From contig NZ_JAAONZ010000004.1 in assembly GCF_011602365.1 (NCBI RefSeq), positions 248,001-312,000 of the forward strand: a DNA stretch of 64,000 nucleotides. The letters are read 5' to 3'. Positions 1 through 8,644 of this stretch are shown here, in pieces. Made by a program: the position numbers and the translations under genes. The stretch is from Pseudomaricurvus hydrocarbonicus (GTDB lineage: Bacteria > Pseudomonadota > Gammaproteobacteria > Pseudomonadales > Cellvibrionaceae). The notes below the pieces were generated by a model that did no database searches, was not told the DNA's origin, and worked only from the letters and a program-made list of their open reading frames with translations. Position 1 is the first letter of the stretch, and the number at the start of each line of letters is the position of its first letter.

Positions 1-199
1 CCGGCTGTTGGAACCTGGCATATAAAGCACTGAGCGACGAGGTCTTATATTCATACTTTTCTCATTTAAATCAACTAGCTGGAAAGTGGCCTTAAAGCAA
101 AATCAGGCGACAAGTTCATGTGGTTTCTATTTTGATGCAAGAGCGGTCGCCATGTCGACTCTGACGGACACCAAGGTGTAAAGCCCAGGCACTAATGCT

Positions 200-1111
200 T
201 CAACTTTTCAGTTTGTGGTCTGAGACCAGCAGTATTTCATTGCGCAACCAGCGCTGAGCGGTGTCGCCGTCACTGAACGGATGCCAGAGCATATCAATGG
301 TGAATTGGCCCGGGTCAAAATTCATCGGCAAAGCCTTGACTGGCAGACGCTCACTAAAATAGTCGGCATAACTGCCGGCAATGACCATCGCGTATTGGCT
401 CTCGGCCACCAACATGGCCCCGGAGGTATAGGTGCTCACCACTACCGAGATATCCCGCTGGACATTTTTTTGATCGAGCCAGTGGTCCACCATGCCCCGG
501 CGGCCGCTGTTACTGACCCACACAAACTGAAGAGCCAGAAAATCCTTTAAGCTCAGGGACTGCTTCGGGCACGGGTGATCCCGGGCAACCAAACACACCA
601 GTTTATCGGTGCGTAACGATTGCCGGTTAAAGCGGGATGGAACGTCCAAAAAGCGACCGACGGCCAGATCCACACTGCCCTGTTCCAGGCCTTTTTCAGG
701 GGTTTCAGGTCCCAGGTGATGGACAGCAATCGAAATGGAGGGAGCAATCTTTTTCCACCGCGGCAATAACCGGCTCAGCAACTCCACCCCGATAAAATCC
801 GGTGCCGCCAGCGTGAAACGTCTGCGAATCTGACTGGGGTCAAAGGCATTTGTAGGCAATAACGCCCCTTCCAGCTTCCGCAACCCCTCTTTGATTGGTG
901 CTTTGAGCGACAGTGCCCGCTCCGTCGGCTCCATCCCCTGCCTGGTCCTGACCAGCAAGGGGTCATCCAGTAAACGCCGCAAGCGCGCCAGGGCGTTACT
1001 CACGGCCGGCTGGGTCAAAGACAGCTGCTGTGCAGTTAATGAAACACTGCGGGTTTCCATCAGGCTATCGAAGGTTTTCAATAAGTTAAGGTCAAATGAC
1101 TGTAATGACAT
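200..1111 (-). CDS. LysR-family transcriptional regulator
   Basis: A 303-residue LysR-type regulator. The N-terminal winged helix-turn-helix (about residues 6-65) shows the family pattern FDLNLLKTFDSLMETRSVS followed by QQLSLTQPAVSNALARLRR. The rest fits a periplasmic-binding-protein-like effector domain. Length is usual for the family. It is transcribed away from the iron-containing alcohol dehydrogenase at 1388, with 276 bp between them, the usual layout for a LysR protein controlling its divergent neighbour. The effector is unknown; the next genes (alcohol dehydrogenase, thioesterase) make an alcohol-, aldehyde- or acyl-related ligand plausible, which is inference only. Confidence 0.93.
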   Translation of the reverse strand: MSLQSFDLNLLKTFDSLMETRSVSLTAQQLSLTQPAVSNALARLRRLLDDPLLVRTRQGMEPTERALSLKAPIKEGLRKLEGALLPTNAFDPSQIRRRFTLAAPDFIGVELLSRLLPRWKKIAPSISIAVHHLGPETPEKGLEQGSVDLAVGRFLDVPSRFNRQSLRTDKLVCLVARDHPCPKQSLSLKDFLALQFVWVSNSGRRGMVDHWLDQKNVQRDISVVVSTYTSGAMLVAESQYAMVIAGSYADYFSERLPVKALPMNFDPGQFTIDMLWHPFSDGDTAQRWLRNEILLVSDHKLKS

Positions 1112-1387
1112 ACTCTGGCCAGCTGTTGAGATTTAATTTGAGGACATTTTGCCCTCAGGCATTATTTATTTTGCTTATAAGGGTATTTTAAATATAAATT
1201 TTTCATATACAACATGAATTGGCACAATGCCCAACGCCAGAACCGCCGGTGCAGTGGGTCCCCGGCCAGATTTAAGCGATGCCACGGTGCGGGCAGTGTC
1301 AATTAACAGTATACAGCGACTGGCCAGTCATGATCACAACCACCGCCCGCCGCACGCCACCAAGCAGGCAATACAGAGAGCTCAGAC
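1112..1387. promoter_or_regulatory. Divergent intergenic region, LysR / alcohol dehydrogenase
   Basis: No gene. The 276 bp separate two divergent starts. A strongly AT-rich stretch lies at about 1160-1215 and is the likely place for promoters and a LysR T-N11-A box, but no single box stands out enough to name. The right-hand gene has a GAGAG-type ribosome binding site a few bases before its ATG at 1388. Confidence 0.35.
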
Positions 1388-2542
1388 ATGAATAACTTCA
1401 GTTTCACCACAACCAAGACGCTCATCAATGCCCCAGGCAGTCTGAATGACTTGGCCACTCACTGCGAGGCTCTTGGGGTACAGCGGCCCCTCATTGTCAC
1501 GGATCAGGGAATCGTCGGCGCTGGTCTGCTGGAACAGCTGGAAACGGTCATTAAGGCCAGCAATCTGGCCCACGCAGTCTATGACCAGGTTGTCGCTGAC
1601 CCGGCTGAAGCGATTGTTTTTGCCGCACTCAAAGTGGCTAAACAGCATCAGGCGGATGGCATTATCGGATTTGGCGGCGGAAGTTCCATGGACACTGCCA
1701 AGCTCATTGCGTTACTGGCCCGCTCGGAGGAAAAACTGGAGGACATTTACGGAGTTGATCAGGTCAAAGGGCAACGCCTGCCGCTGATGTTGATACCCAC
1801 CACGGCCGGAACCGGTTCCGAAGTCACTGCGGTGGCCATCATTACCACCGGTGAAACCACTAAAGCCGGTGTCGTGTCCCCCGTTCTGCTGCCCGACATT
1901 GCCCTGCTCGACGCCGAATTAACACGCGGCTTACCGCCTCATGTCACAGCCGCTACGGGCATAGACGCCATGGTTCACGCCATTGAAGCCTACACCAGCG
2001 CTCACAAAAAGAACCCCTATTCCGACATGCTGGCCCGGGAAGCACTGCGTCTGATGGGAGCCAATATCGTCACGGCGGTTAAAGACGGTAACAACCTGGA
2101 GGCCCGACAAAACATGCTGCTGGGAGCCTGCCTGGCAGGTCAGGCTTTTGCCAACGCGCCGGTGGCTGCCGTTCACGCACTGGCTTACCCTCTGGGCGGG
2201 CACTTTCACATCCCCCACGGGCTCAGCAACTCTCTGGTGCTGCCACACGTGCTGCGTTTTAATGCCCCGCATGCAGCCCCGCTGTACGCTGAATTGTGTG
2301 ACATTCTGTGCCCGGAGGTAAATTTGAGGACTGACGCCGACAAAACAAATGCACTGATTGGCTATCTGGAAAAGCTGATTGAAACTGTCGGCCTGCCCTC
2401 AACACTCAGTGAAGCCGGCGTCACTGAAGCATCGCTCACCACCTTGGCTTCAGATGCCATGCTGCAACAGCGATTATTGATCAACAACCCCCGGGAAGTG
2501 ACAGAAAGCGACGCCTTGGCCATTTACCAGGCCGCTTTTTAA
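1388..2542 (+). CDS. Iron-containing alcohol dehydrogenase
   Basis: A 384-residue group III (iron-activated) alcohol dehydrogenase that would interconvert alcohols and aldehydes or ketones with NAD(P)H in the cytosol. The nucleotide-binding GGGSSMD motif is at residues 97-103 and PTTAGTGSE at 138-146. The four expected metal ligands are visible: D193 and H197 in GIDAMVHAIEAY, H263 in AVHALAYPLGG, and H277 in HIPHG. Length matches the family. It is followed 49 bp later by a small thioesterase on the same strand and lies opposite a LysR gene. Substrate cannot be read from sequence; maleylacetate reductases and 4-hydroxybutyrate dehydrogenases are relatives. Confidence 0.93.
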   Translation: MNNFSFTTTKTLINAPGSLNDLATHCEALGVQRPLIVTDQGIVGAGLLEQLETVIKASNLAHAVYDQVVADPAEAIVFAALKVAKQHQADGIIGFGGGSSMDTAKLIALLARSEEKLEDIYGVDQVKGQRLPLMLIPTTAGTGSEVTAVAIITTGETTKAGVVSPVLLPDIALLDAELTRGLPPHVTAATGIDAMVHAIEAYTSAHKKNPYSDMLAREALRLMGANIVTAVKDGNNLEARQNMLLGACLAGQAFANAPVAAVHALAYPLGGHFHIPHGLSNSLVLPHVLRFNAPHAAPLYAELCDILCPEVNLRTDADKTNALIGYLEKLIETVGLPSTLSEAGVTEASLTTLASDAMLQQRLLINNPREVTESDALAIYQAAF

Positions 2543-2591
2543 GCGCGCCCAGACGGTATGATTCTTATTCCAGAACCCCAAAGGACACCCC

Positions 2592-3017
2592 ATGAACGAC
2601 ATTTTACAGCGTAGTGATTTTGGCTTTTTTCTGCCCATTACTACCCGCTGGATGGACAACGACATCTACGGCCACGTGAACAATGTAACCTATTACTCTT
2701 ACTTCGACACGATTGCCAACAGTTACTTGATTGATGCCGGCAATCTGGACATACACGACGGGGACGCTATTGCCTTTGTGGTGAATTCACAGTGCAACTA
2801 CCACCGTGCAATTACCTACCCAGAGAAAATCGAAGGCGCCTTGCGGGTGAATCGATTGGGCAACAGCTCGGTGGAATATGGGATAGGCATCTTCAGAAGC
2901 GGTGAAACAGAGGCCTGCGCCACCGGGACCTTCACCCACGTTTTCGTGAAACGTGACACGCGCCGTCCGACCCCCATACCCGACCAGATCCGCACCGCGC
3001 TCTCAAAGCTCGTATAA
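2592..3017 (+). CDS. 4HBT-type acyl-CoA thioesterase
   Basis: A 141-residue single hot-dog-fold thioesterase of the 4-hydroxybenzoyl-CoA thioesterase/YbgC type. The active-site signature is at residues 19-32, where RWMDNDIYGHVNN gives the expected Asp22 and the GHVNN turn. A ribosome binding site (AAGGACACC) precedes the ATG. It lies 49 bp after the alcohol dehydrogenase and is probably co-transcribed, so the pair may process a CoA-linked intermediate and its alcohol or aldehyde. The specific acyl group is unknown. Confidence 0.9.
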   Translation: MNDILQRSDFGFFLPITTRWMDNDIYGHVNNVTYYSYFDTIANSYLIDAGNLDIHDGDAIAFVVNSQCNYHRAITYPEKIEGALRVNRLGNSSVEYGIGIFRSGETEACATGTFTHVFVKRDTRRPTPIPDQIRTALSKLV

Positions 3018-3134
3018 GCTTTGGGTTTGCCAAAAAAATCCCACGCCCCGGATTCAGGTCAGGGGCCCAAGGCCAGAGGGCATCACCGGCAATAATATAC
3101 GGCATAGAGCGCCCTCTGCCTCATCGAGCCCCCC

Positions 3135-3794
3135 CTAGAACATCCAGCCCAGTTCACAGCGTATCGAACTCACGCCCGGATCAAAGTCGTTCTCGGCCTC
3201 GACAACGGTGTAGTTAATACTCCCCCTGGCAAAAAAGTGCCGGTCAAATTCAACACGAAATCCGACTCCCGCTCCGTAAGTGAAAGCGGTGTCATCGTAG
3301 GTATCATAGTAATTTCTGCAAATGTAACCATACCAGGGATCCCACCAGCAGCCGGTCACCGGCGGCCCGTCAGATATGTTCGAATCGATATAGGCCCACC
3401 CCATGCCAACCCGGACAAACGGAGTAAGCGGCCCCGGCACTGCGTGCCAAGTGGCACTAAACATACCGGTGTTGACATTCATTTCATGATCAACGGCAAC
3501 CAGACCGACTTCGTCTGTATTAAACACAGCCTGGTAAGCGGGCTTGTAGTAAGACAGGTCCAACCCCAGGGAAAAGGCCTGGGTTAAATTGAACGCAAAC
3601 CCAAATCCGACGCCAAAATCCCCATCGATATCAATTGAAGACTGATTTGCCCCTGATACCTTTTCCTTACCGGTGAAAAACACCTGCATCGACGCTTCCC
3701 ATTTACCGTCTCTGTTCCCCTCAGCCTGTGAGGCAACACAAAACCCCAGAATAAAGCAACTGATCGCGGCAACAAACACACTGCGAGCCACCAT
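3135..3794 (-). CDS. Small outer-membrane beta-barrel protein
   Basis: A 219-residue exported protein. Residues 1-24 form a signal peptide (MVAR, a hydrophobic core, then a cleavage-like SQA/EG). The mature part has alternating strands rich in Gly and aromatic residues (GFGFAFNLTQAFSLGLDLSYY, FVRVGMGWAYID, FTYGAGVGFRVEFD) and ends in WMF, a terminal Phe typical of BAM-assembled barrels. It resembles OmpW or OmpA-like 8-stranded barrels. A Cys/Tyr-rich loop (CWWDPWYGYICRNYYD, about residues 148-163) looks like an extracellular loop with a possible disulfide. Cargo or role is unknown. It converges with the thioesterase gene. Confidence 0.85.
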   Translation of the reverse strand: MVARSVFVAAISCFILGFCVASQAEGNRDGKWEASMQVFFTGKEKVSGANQSSIDIDGDFGVGFGFAFNLTQAFSLGLDLSYYKPAYQAVFNTDEVGLVAVDHEMNVNTGMFSATWHAVPGPLTPFVRVGMGWAYIDSNISDGPPVTGCWWDPWYGYICRNYYDTYDDTAFTYGAGVGFRVEFDRHFFARGSINYTVVEAENDFDPGVSSIRCELGWMF

Positions 3795-3934
3795 GGCATT
3801 TCTCCTTGTGCAGGTTCAGATGATTTGCAGATGAGGTACCCCGTCAAAACACACCCGCGTGTTGAACTTTGGCAATCCATCAATGACCGGCGTTTGCCGA
3901 AAGCGGACCCCGTTAAGTGGCACACCCGTCAAAA

Positions 3935-3966
3935 CACAGCGCCTTTTAAACACGGCGCCTTTTAAA
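3935..3966. repeat. Tandem repeat, 2 x 16 bp
   Basis: Two adjacent 16-base units, CACAGCGCCTTTTAAA and CACGGCGCCTTTTAAA, differ at one position. Non-coding. Confidence 0.85.
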
Positions 3967-4074
3967 CATAGTCATTAGAGCATCAAAAAACCAACAGGGA
4001 GCTGTGAACAACGGTGGGGTTACGCCGGAAGCTGAGCGTTTATCGAACAGGAAAAGGCAAATCGCACTGAGCTG

Positions 4075-4114
4075 AACGCGGGCTCACCTTTTAAAACGCG
4101 GGCTCACCTTTTAA
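4075..4114. repeat. Perfect tandem repeat, 2 x 20 bp
   Basis: The unit AACGCGGGCTCACCTTTTAA occurs twice in a row without mismatch, just beyond the 3' end of the Feo operon. It shares the CTTTTAA tail with the 16-bp repeat at 3935. Non-coding. Confidence 0.9.
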
Positions 4115-4179
4115 AAAGCAGAACTGTTGCGGAAAGAGTCAACTGGGGGCTGAGACAGCCCCCCTGACCGGTCAGGGAA

Positions 4180-4401
4180 TCAGGCAGAGCTGCCTGGCTG
4201 AATACGAATAACACAGGGTACATCCCGCTGTTCATCCAGCTTGGCGATCTCTGGCGGGCTCTGACTGGAGGTGCAGGCAGACTGCGAAGAACAGCCACCG
4301 CAGCCACTACCACAGCCACCCGCTTTGCCGGGCAGCATGCGCCGAACCACCACGATAACAGCAAGGGTCACGCAAATACCAACGATCACTTCTTGCCACA
4401 T
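4180..4401 (-). CDS. FeoB-associated Cys-rich membrane protein
   Basis: A 73-residue protein with one N-terminal membrane helix (about residues 3-20, VIVGICVTLAVIVVVRR) followed by a Gly/Cys cluster with C30, C34, C37 and C43. This is the layout of the small Cys-rich proteins often encoded after feoB. It starts 51 bp after the feoB stop on the same strand and is the last gene of the operon. The cysteines could bind iron or sense redox state at the membrane; the family has no firmly known activity. An AGGAGG-type ribosome binding site precedes its ATG. Confidence 0.82.
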   Translation of the reverse strand: MWQEVIVGICVTLAVIVVVRRMLPGKAGGCGSGCGGCSSQSACTSSQSPPEIAKLDEQRDVPCVIRIQPGSSA

Positions 4402-4452
4402 AGATACCTCCTATTTACCGCGAATTTATTATTCATGCCGCCAGGATGAACT

Positions 4453-6312
4453 TTACCCCAGCAGCGCCGTCGCGATTTGATAAGTTAGCACTGCCGCCAG
4501 GTAGGCCAAGCCGAACAGATACACCGTAAAAAAGGTGGTGGCCGCGGCCGAGTTTGTTTCGCGACGAACAACTGCAATGGTCGCCAGGCATTGCGGCGCG
4601 TAAACAAACCAGGCCAGGTAAGCCAAAGCAACCGGCAATCCCCAGCTGCTCCCCAACGTCTGCCCCAGAGCCATCTCGACGGAATCGCCGCCCACGGCAT
4701 AGACCGTTGCCAGAGCGCTCACCGCCACCTCACGGGCAGCCATTGCCGGAATTAACGCAATGCACATCTGCCAGGTAAACCCCATCGGCTCGAACAGGGG
4801 CTGCATAAACCGACCGATCTGACCGGCAAAACTGTATTCAATGGCAGGACCTACCGCACCAACAGGCGGTGCCGGAAAGGTCGACAGCGCCCACAACACG
4901 ACCGAGAGAGCCAAAATGATGGTACCGACACGACGCAGGAACACCCAGGTACGTTCCCGCAGGCCCATAAAAAGGTGGTACGCTGAGGGCCAGCGGAATG
5001 CTGGCAACTCCAGCAACAGCGGATATTCTTCCCGTGTGTTGCGCAAACGCAATACCCAGGCCACCAGCGCAGCGCTGACTATCCCCGCAATGTACAAAGC
5101 AAACAACGTCAAGCCCTGTAAATTAAAGAAACCAAACACTGTATCGTTTGGGATAAAGGCTGCAATAATCAGGGTGTAAACCGGCAGGCGTGCAGAACAG
5201 GTCATGAGCGGAGCAACCATAATGGCAATGGCACGCTCACGAGGATCCGGTACCGTGCGGGTCGACATAATGCCCGGCACCGCACAGGCAAAGCTCGACA
5301 GCAATGGAATAAACGAGCGCCCGGAAAGGCCCACACCACGCATCGGGCGGTCCAGCAGGAAGGCAGCACGGGTCAGGTAACCTGAATCCTCCATCAGCAA
5401 AATGAAAAAGAACAGGATGATAATTTGCGGCAAAAACACCACCACGCCACCAACACCCGCGATCAGACCGTCGACGATGAAATTTTTCAGTATGCCGTCT
5501 GGCAAGGTGGTTGCCACCAGTTCGCCCAAGCCTGTAAAGCCGCCATCGATCAGGTCAACGGCCGGCGTCGCCCAGGCAAATACGGCCTGAAACACCGTCA
5601 GCAATACCACAAATAACAGCGCCATACCCGCCACCGGGTGCATGACCAAGCGATCCAGCCTGTCTTGCCAGTTGGTTCTGTCGGCTGGGATTTCGACGTT
5701 CGCATTCATCAGGCCTTCGATACGGTGATACAACGACTCGACGGATTCTGTTCGCTGCGCCTGATCATCACTGATGACCTGGGTCGTGCGACCTTTATGC
5801 AGTTCCGCGGCCTGAGCAATGGCATCCTTGAGGGCAGCGATGCCCTGTCGGCGCAGTGCGACAGTTTCAATAACCGGTATGCCAATTGCCGCCGCCAATC
5901 CTTCGGTGTCAATTTTGATGCCGCGACGTTTGGCTGCATCCACCTGATTGAGTGCCAGCATCATTGGTCGACCCAGCTTTTCAAGCTCCAGCACCAAGCG
6001 CAATCCCAGCCTCAGATTGGTGGCGTCGACAACCGCGACCAGAACATCGGGGGGAGCTTCACCGGCCAGCTGCCCAAGGATCATATCCCGGGCAACCTTT
6101 TCATCCAGGGAAGAGACATGCAGACTGTAGGTGCCCGGCAAATCCACCAGCTCGACGTTTTCACTGATGCCAGTGATTGGCCCGAGCCGGCGCTCAACGG
6201 TCACACCCGGATAATTGGCCACCTTGGCACGGGCACCCGTCAGGTGATTAAAGATCGACGTTTTTCCACAGTTCGGGTTGCCAACCAGGGCAAAGCGAAT
6301 GAAATCACTCAT
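4453..6312 (-). CDS. feoB: Ferrous iron transporter FeoB
   Basis: A 619-residue inner-membrane Fe(II) transporter. The N-terminal GTPase domain has G1 GNPNCGKTS (11-19), G2 near GVTVE (36-40), G3 DLPGTYSL (57-64) and G4 NQVD (about 120). A helical regulatory region follows, then two Gate motifs in the membrane domain, including LSSFACAVPGIMSTRTV and a later Cys-containing YAPQCLATIAVVRRE. It is shorter than the 773-residue E. coli protein, as in many compact FeoBs. The start ATG overlaps the feoA stop by 4 bp (ATGA), so the two are translationally coupled. Confidence 0.97.
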   Translation of the reverse strand: MSDFIRFALVGNPNCGKTSIFNHLTGARAKVANYPGVTVERRLGPITGISENVELVDLPGTYSLHVSSLDEKVARDMILGQLAGEAPPDVLVAVVDATNLRLGLRLVLELEKLGRPMMLALNQVDAAKRRGIKIDTEGLAAAIGIPVIETVALRRQGIAALKDAIAQAAELHKGRTTQVISDDQAQRTESVESLYHRIEGLMNANVEIPADRTNWQDRLDRLVMHPVAGMALLFVVLLTVFQAVFAWATPAVDLIDGGFTGLGELVATTLPDGILKNFIVDGLIAGVGGVVVFLPQIIILFFFILLMEDSGYLTRAAFLLDRPMRGVGLSGRSFIPLLSSFACAVPGIMSTRTVPDPRERAIAIMVAPLMTCSARLPVYTLIIAAFIPNDTVFGFFNLQGLTLFALYIAGIVSAALVAWVLRLRNTREEYPLLLELPAFRWPSAYHLFMGLRERTWVFLRRVGTIILALSVVLWALSTFPAPPVGAVGPAIEYSFAGQIGRFMQPLFEPMGFTWQMCIALIPAMAAREVAVSALATVYAVGGDSVEMALGQTLGSSWGLPVALAYLAWFVYAPQCLATIAVVRRETNSAAATTFFTVYLFGLAYLAAVLTYQIATALLG

Positions 6313-6626
6313 GCCTGCGCCTCCAGTGTCGTCACCACCAGCTTACTGGCCTCGGTGCGGCGCAAAGCGAATTTCGTCCCAGAAACCTTAACCGAAATGG
6401 GGTCTCGGCCCAAAAAACCATATCCCAACACCGTCATGGTTGTGCCTGGCAGAAACCCCAGCTCTTTAAGCCTTAAAGTGACCTCTTCATCGTGTTCACC
6501 AAAAGCGGGTTGCGCAACCAAGTCCTGCAAGCGCAAGCACTCGCCTTTGTTGCATTGATCAAGAGTACGAAAACTGGATTGCAGGGCATTGTCGTCACTG
6601 CCGGAAACACTGGTAATTGATGTCAT
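6309..6626 (-). CDS. feoA: Ferrous iron transport protein FeoA
   Basis: A 105-residue cytosolic SH3-fold protein needed for FeoB-dependent Fe(II) uptake. The core from about residue 40 on (ERHDEEVTLRLKELGFLPGTTMTVLG-like, then DPISVKVSGTKFALRRTEASKL) matches FeoA. The first 35 residues are a polar extension not found in the shortest homologues. It is the first gene of feoA-feoB-Cys-rich protein and overlaps feoB by 4 bp. A promoter-like pair and a palindrome lie directly upstream. Confidence 0.95.
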   Translation of the reverse strand: MTSITSVSGSDDNALQSSFRTLDQCNKGECLRLQDLVAQPAFGEHDEEVTLRLKELGFLPGTTMTVLGYGFLGRDPISVKVSGTKFALRRTEASKLVVTTLEAQA

Positions 6627-6648
6627 AAAGCGAAATACAACCGAACAG

Positions 6649-6663
6649 ATAAATGAGATTTAT
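6649..6663. promoter_or_regulatory. Palindrome before feoA, Fur-like operator candidate
   Basis: The sequence ATAAAT-GAG-ATTTAT is a perfect 6-3-6 palindrome 22 bp upstream of the feoA ATG. With its flanks it reads GATAAATGAGATTTATTAC, which partly resembles a Fur box but is not a strong match to the 19-base consensus. It would overlap the early transcribed region just downstream of the predicted start. Iron control by Fur is usual for feo operons; assignment of this site is inference. Confidence 0.4.
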
Positions 6664-6671
6664 TACCAATT

Positions 6672-6700
6672 AGAATACCTTCTTTGTTCAGCCTAGGCAA
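6672..6700 (-). promoter_or_regulatory. Predicted sigma70 promoter of feoAB
   Basis: Reading the minus strand, TTGCCT (6700-6695) and TATTCT (6677-6672) are separated by 17 bases. Each matches 4 of 6 consensus positions. The start would fall a few bases before the palindrome at 6649-6663, a usual geometry for repression. Confidence 0.4.
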
Positions 6701-6774
6701 TCTAACAATTACCAGGTCAGCGCCTTATCCCTGGCACAACGGTTCTGAGCCCACCAGACCCGAACCTGCCCGGC

Positions 6775-6820
6775 TCCATGGGCCATGCCCCCTTCAATCC
6801 ACGGGCCATGCCCATTACTA
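6775..6820. repeat. Imperfect tandem repeat, 2 x 23 bp
   Basis: TCCATGGGCCATGCCC and TCCACGGGCCATGCCC are spaced with period 23; the last third of each unit has diverged. Non-coding, in the feoA upstream region. Confidence 0.6.
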
Positions 6821-7011
6821 AATAGAGCCGTTAATTAAGAGCAGATGCCTATAAAGAATTTAAAACCATAGCACTTCTATGACTTTACCTTATTTAACAT
6901 TGTCATCTACTCTGATTAGAGCTACCCGGCACACGCCCCACGAGTAGCCACACCATTGGTTCACTGTCGCACTGCCCACTGCCGTGCGACTCAAACCACA
7001 GGACACTTATC

Positions 7012-7644
7012 ATGATCAGCTGGGAACTTAACGCCACTTCTTTTACCAATTGCAACTGTGATTACGGCTGCCCCTGCCAATTCAATGCCCTGCCCACCCA
7101 CGGCAATTGCGAGGCAATCCATTCCATGGAAATCAATTCCGGCCATTTTGGAGAGACGGACATCAGCGGATTGAAAGCAGTCACTTCGCTCACATGGCCC
7201 GGCCCCATTCATGAAGGCGGCGGCAAAGCGTTTATTATCATTGATGACTCCGCCACCGATGAACAGAGAGCGGCTCTGTTGACCATCATGTCAGGCCTGG
7301 AAACCGAGCCCGGAGCGACCATTTGGAACGTGTTTGCGGCAACACTGGACGAAGTGCTGGAGCCCGTTTTCCTGCCCATCGAATTTCATGTAGACATCGA
7401 AAACTGTCAAAGTCACATCCGCGTGGGGGATCAGGTAGACATGAAAGGCTCGCCCATCCTGAACCCCGTCACCGGCAAAGAGCACCGGGCGCAAATACAT
7501 CTGGCGACAGGCTTTGAATACATTGTTGCTGAAATGGGCAGAGGCACCAGCAAGTCCGACGGCCCTATCGCCCTGTCGTTCAAAGACAGCTATGGTCAAT
7601 TCAATGAGATCCACCTGAACAATCAGGGAATCATCAAGCACTGA
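7012..7644 (+). CDS. DUF1326 domain protein
   Basis: A 210-residue DUF1326 protein. The N-terminus carries the family's Cys signature with C14, C16, C20, C22 and C33 (TNCNCDYGCPCQFNALPTHGNC begins at residue 12), which suggests metal or cluster binding. No signal peptide is visible, so it is probably cytosolic. The next gene, 34 bp downstream, is DUF2182; these two families are commonly paired. The function of the pair is not established. Confidence 0.88.
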   Translation: MISWELNATSFTNCNCDYGCPCQFNALPTHGNCEAIHSMEINSGHFGETDISGLKAVTSLTWPGPIHEGGGKAFIIIDDSATDEQRAALLTIMSGLETEPGATIWNVFAATLDEVLEPVFLPIEFHVDIENCQSHIRVGDQVDMKGSPILNPVTGKEHRAQIHLATGFEYIVAEMGRGTSKSDGPIALSFKDSYGQFNEIHLNNQGIIKH

Positions 7645-7678
7645 CGCCCAACTCTCTTTTCACAGTGAACAGTGAACA

Positions 7679-8644
7679 ATGAGCATTGAACCACCCCGTC
7701 AAGGTGGAGAGGCAAACCACCAAACACCGGTGAGCGGTGGCCTGAGCAGGAAGCACACAAATCAACCCCTGGGCCAACAAGCGCCAGGGCATACAGTCTC
7801 TATCACACTGTATGAACGCCTCGCCAAACACGAACAAAGGCTGACCATTCTGTTGTTGATTGGCCTTTGCGCGTTCAGCTGGTGGTACCTCTGGGCGGGT
7901 GCCGGTACGGGCATGTCCCCGGTCGCCATGAGTGAATGGCATCTGCCCTACACCTCACAGTCCACCGTGCGTGCCGACAGCGCCCTGCCGCCTTCAACCA
8001 TGTCCACAATGGAGCCTATGACGACGGGCAATTGGGACGGGCGCTACAGCCTGATCATGTTTTTTATGTGGTGGGTTATGATGATTGCCATGATGCTCCC
8101 CAGTGCCTCACCGATGATTTTATTGTACGGGCGGATGACCCGATTCTATTACCCGCACCACCCCCCATCCCTGGCCATCGGCCTGTTTACAGCCGGCTAT
8201 TTAGTGGCCTGGGGGGGATTCAGTCTGGCCGCTGTGCTGCTGCATGCCTTTCTGGAAAAGCTCCAAATGGTTGATCAAATGATGATGTGGATCACCCAAC
8301 CTGTCGTTGCCGGGTCACTGCTCTTTCTCGCCGGCCTCTACCAGTTGACGCCCATTAAAAACCGCTGCCTTCAGTATTGTCGAACTCCGGCCATGTTTCT
8401 CAGTCAACACTGGCAAAAAGGGCTGAGCGGTGCGTTCAAAATTGGCCTTCACCACGGGGGGTATTGCCTGGGGTGTTGTTGGTTATTGATGTTATTACTG
8501 TTCGTCGGCGGCGCCATGAACCTGTATTGGATATTTGGGCTGGCCCTTTGGGTTGCGGTAGAAAAGATACTGGGCCCTCGCCAAGCGCTGATCTGGATAT
8601 CCTCTGCCGTACTGGTGCTGGCCGGAGTCAACCTGATGCTGTGA
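7679..8644 (+). CDS. DUF2182 multi-pass membrane protein
   Basis: A 321-residue integral membrane protein of the DUF2182 family (annotated as predicted metal-binding). A polar N-terminus of about 55 residues precedes the first helix (LTILLLIGLCAFSWWYLWAG). The motif WWVMMIAMMLPSASPMILLY and the later GLHHGGYCLGCCWLLMLLL with its Cys pair are the conserved blocks, giving about six helices. It follows the DUF1326 gene and is probably co-transcribed. The start is preceded by three near-copies of a 7-base unit (ACAGTGA, ACAGTGA, ACAATGA) with no good ribosome binding site, so the start could lie further inside. Confidence 0.85.
   Translation: MSIEPPRQGGEANHQTPVSGGLSRKHTNQPLGQQAPGHTVSITLYERLAKHEQRLTILLLIGLCAFSWWYLWAGAGTGMSPVAMSEWHLPYTSQSTVRADSALPPSTMSTMEPMTTGNWDGRYSLIMFFMWWVMMIAMMLPSASPMILLYGRMTRFYYPHHPPSLAIGLFTAGYLVAWGGFSLAAVLLHAFLEKLQMVDQMMMWITQPVVAGSLLFLAGLYQLTPIKNRCLQYCRTPAMFLSQHWQKGLSGAFKIGLHHGGYCLGCCWLLMLLLFVGGAMNLYWIFGLALWVAVEKILGPRQALIWISSAVLVLAGVNLML

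Larger units (their letters stand above)
3795..4179. other. Gene-free region with short direct repeats
   Basis: No convincing gene in 385 bp. It contains two short tandem duplications (annotated separately) and a 14-base direct repeat, CCCGTCAAAACACA, at 3840-3853 and 3925-3938. The left edge is the upstream region of the outer-membrane protein gene, and the right edge lies downstream of the small Cys-rich Feo gene. Confidence 0.5.
6627..7011. other. Divergent intergenic region, feoA / DUF1326 gene
   Basis: No gene in 385 bp. It holds the candidate feo promoter and operator (separate entries) and an imperfect direct repeat of period 23 (6775-6820, sharing GGGCCATGCCC). An AT-rich stretch at about 6820-6920 may carry the promoter for the plus-strand gene at 7012. 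Confidence 0.5.

Noticed and set aside
5638-6558. 306-codon plus-strand frame opposite feoB/feoA
   Set aside because: It spans two well-supported genes on the other strand and has no recognisable protein features.
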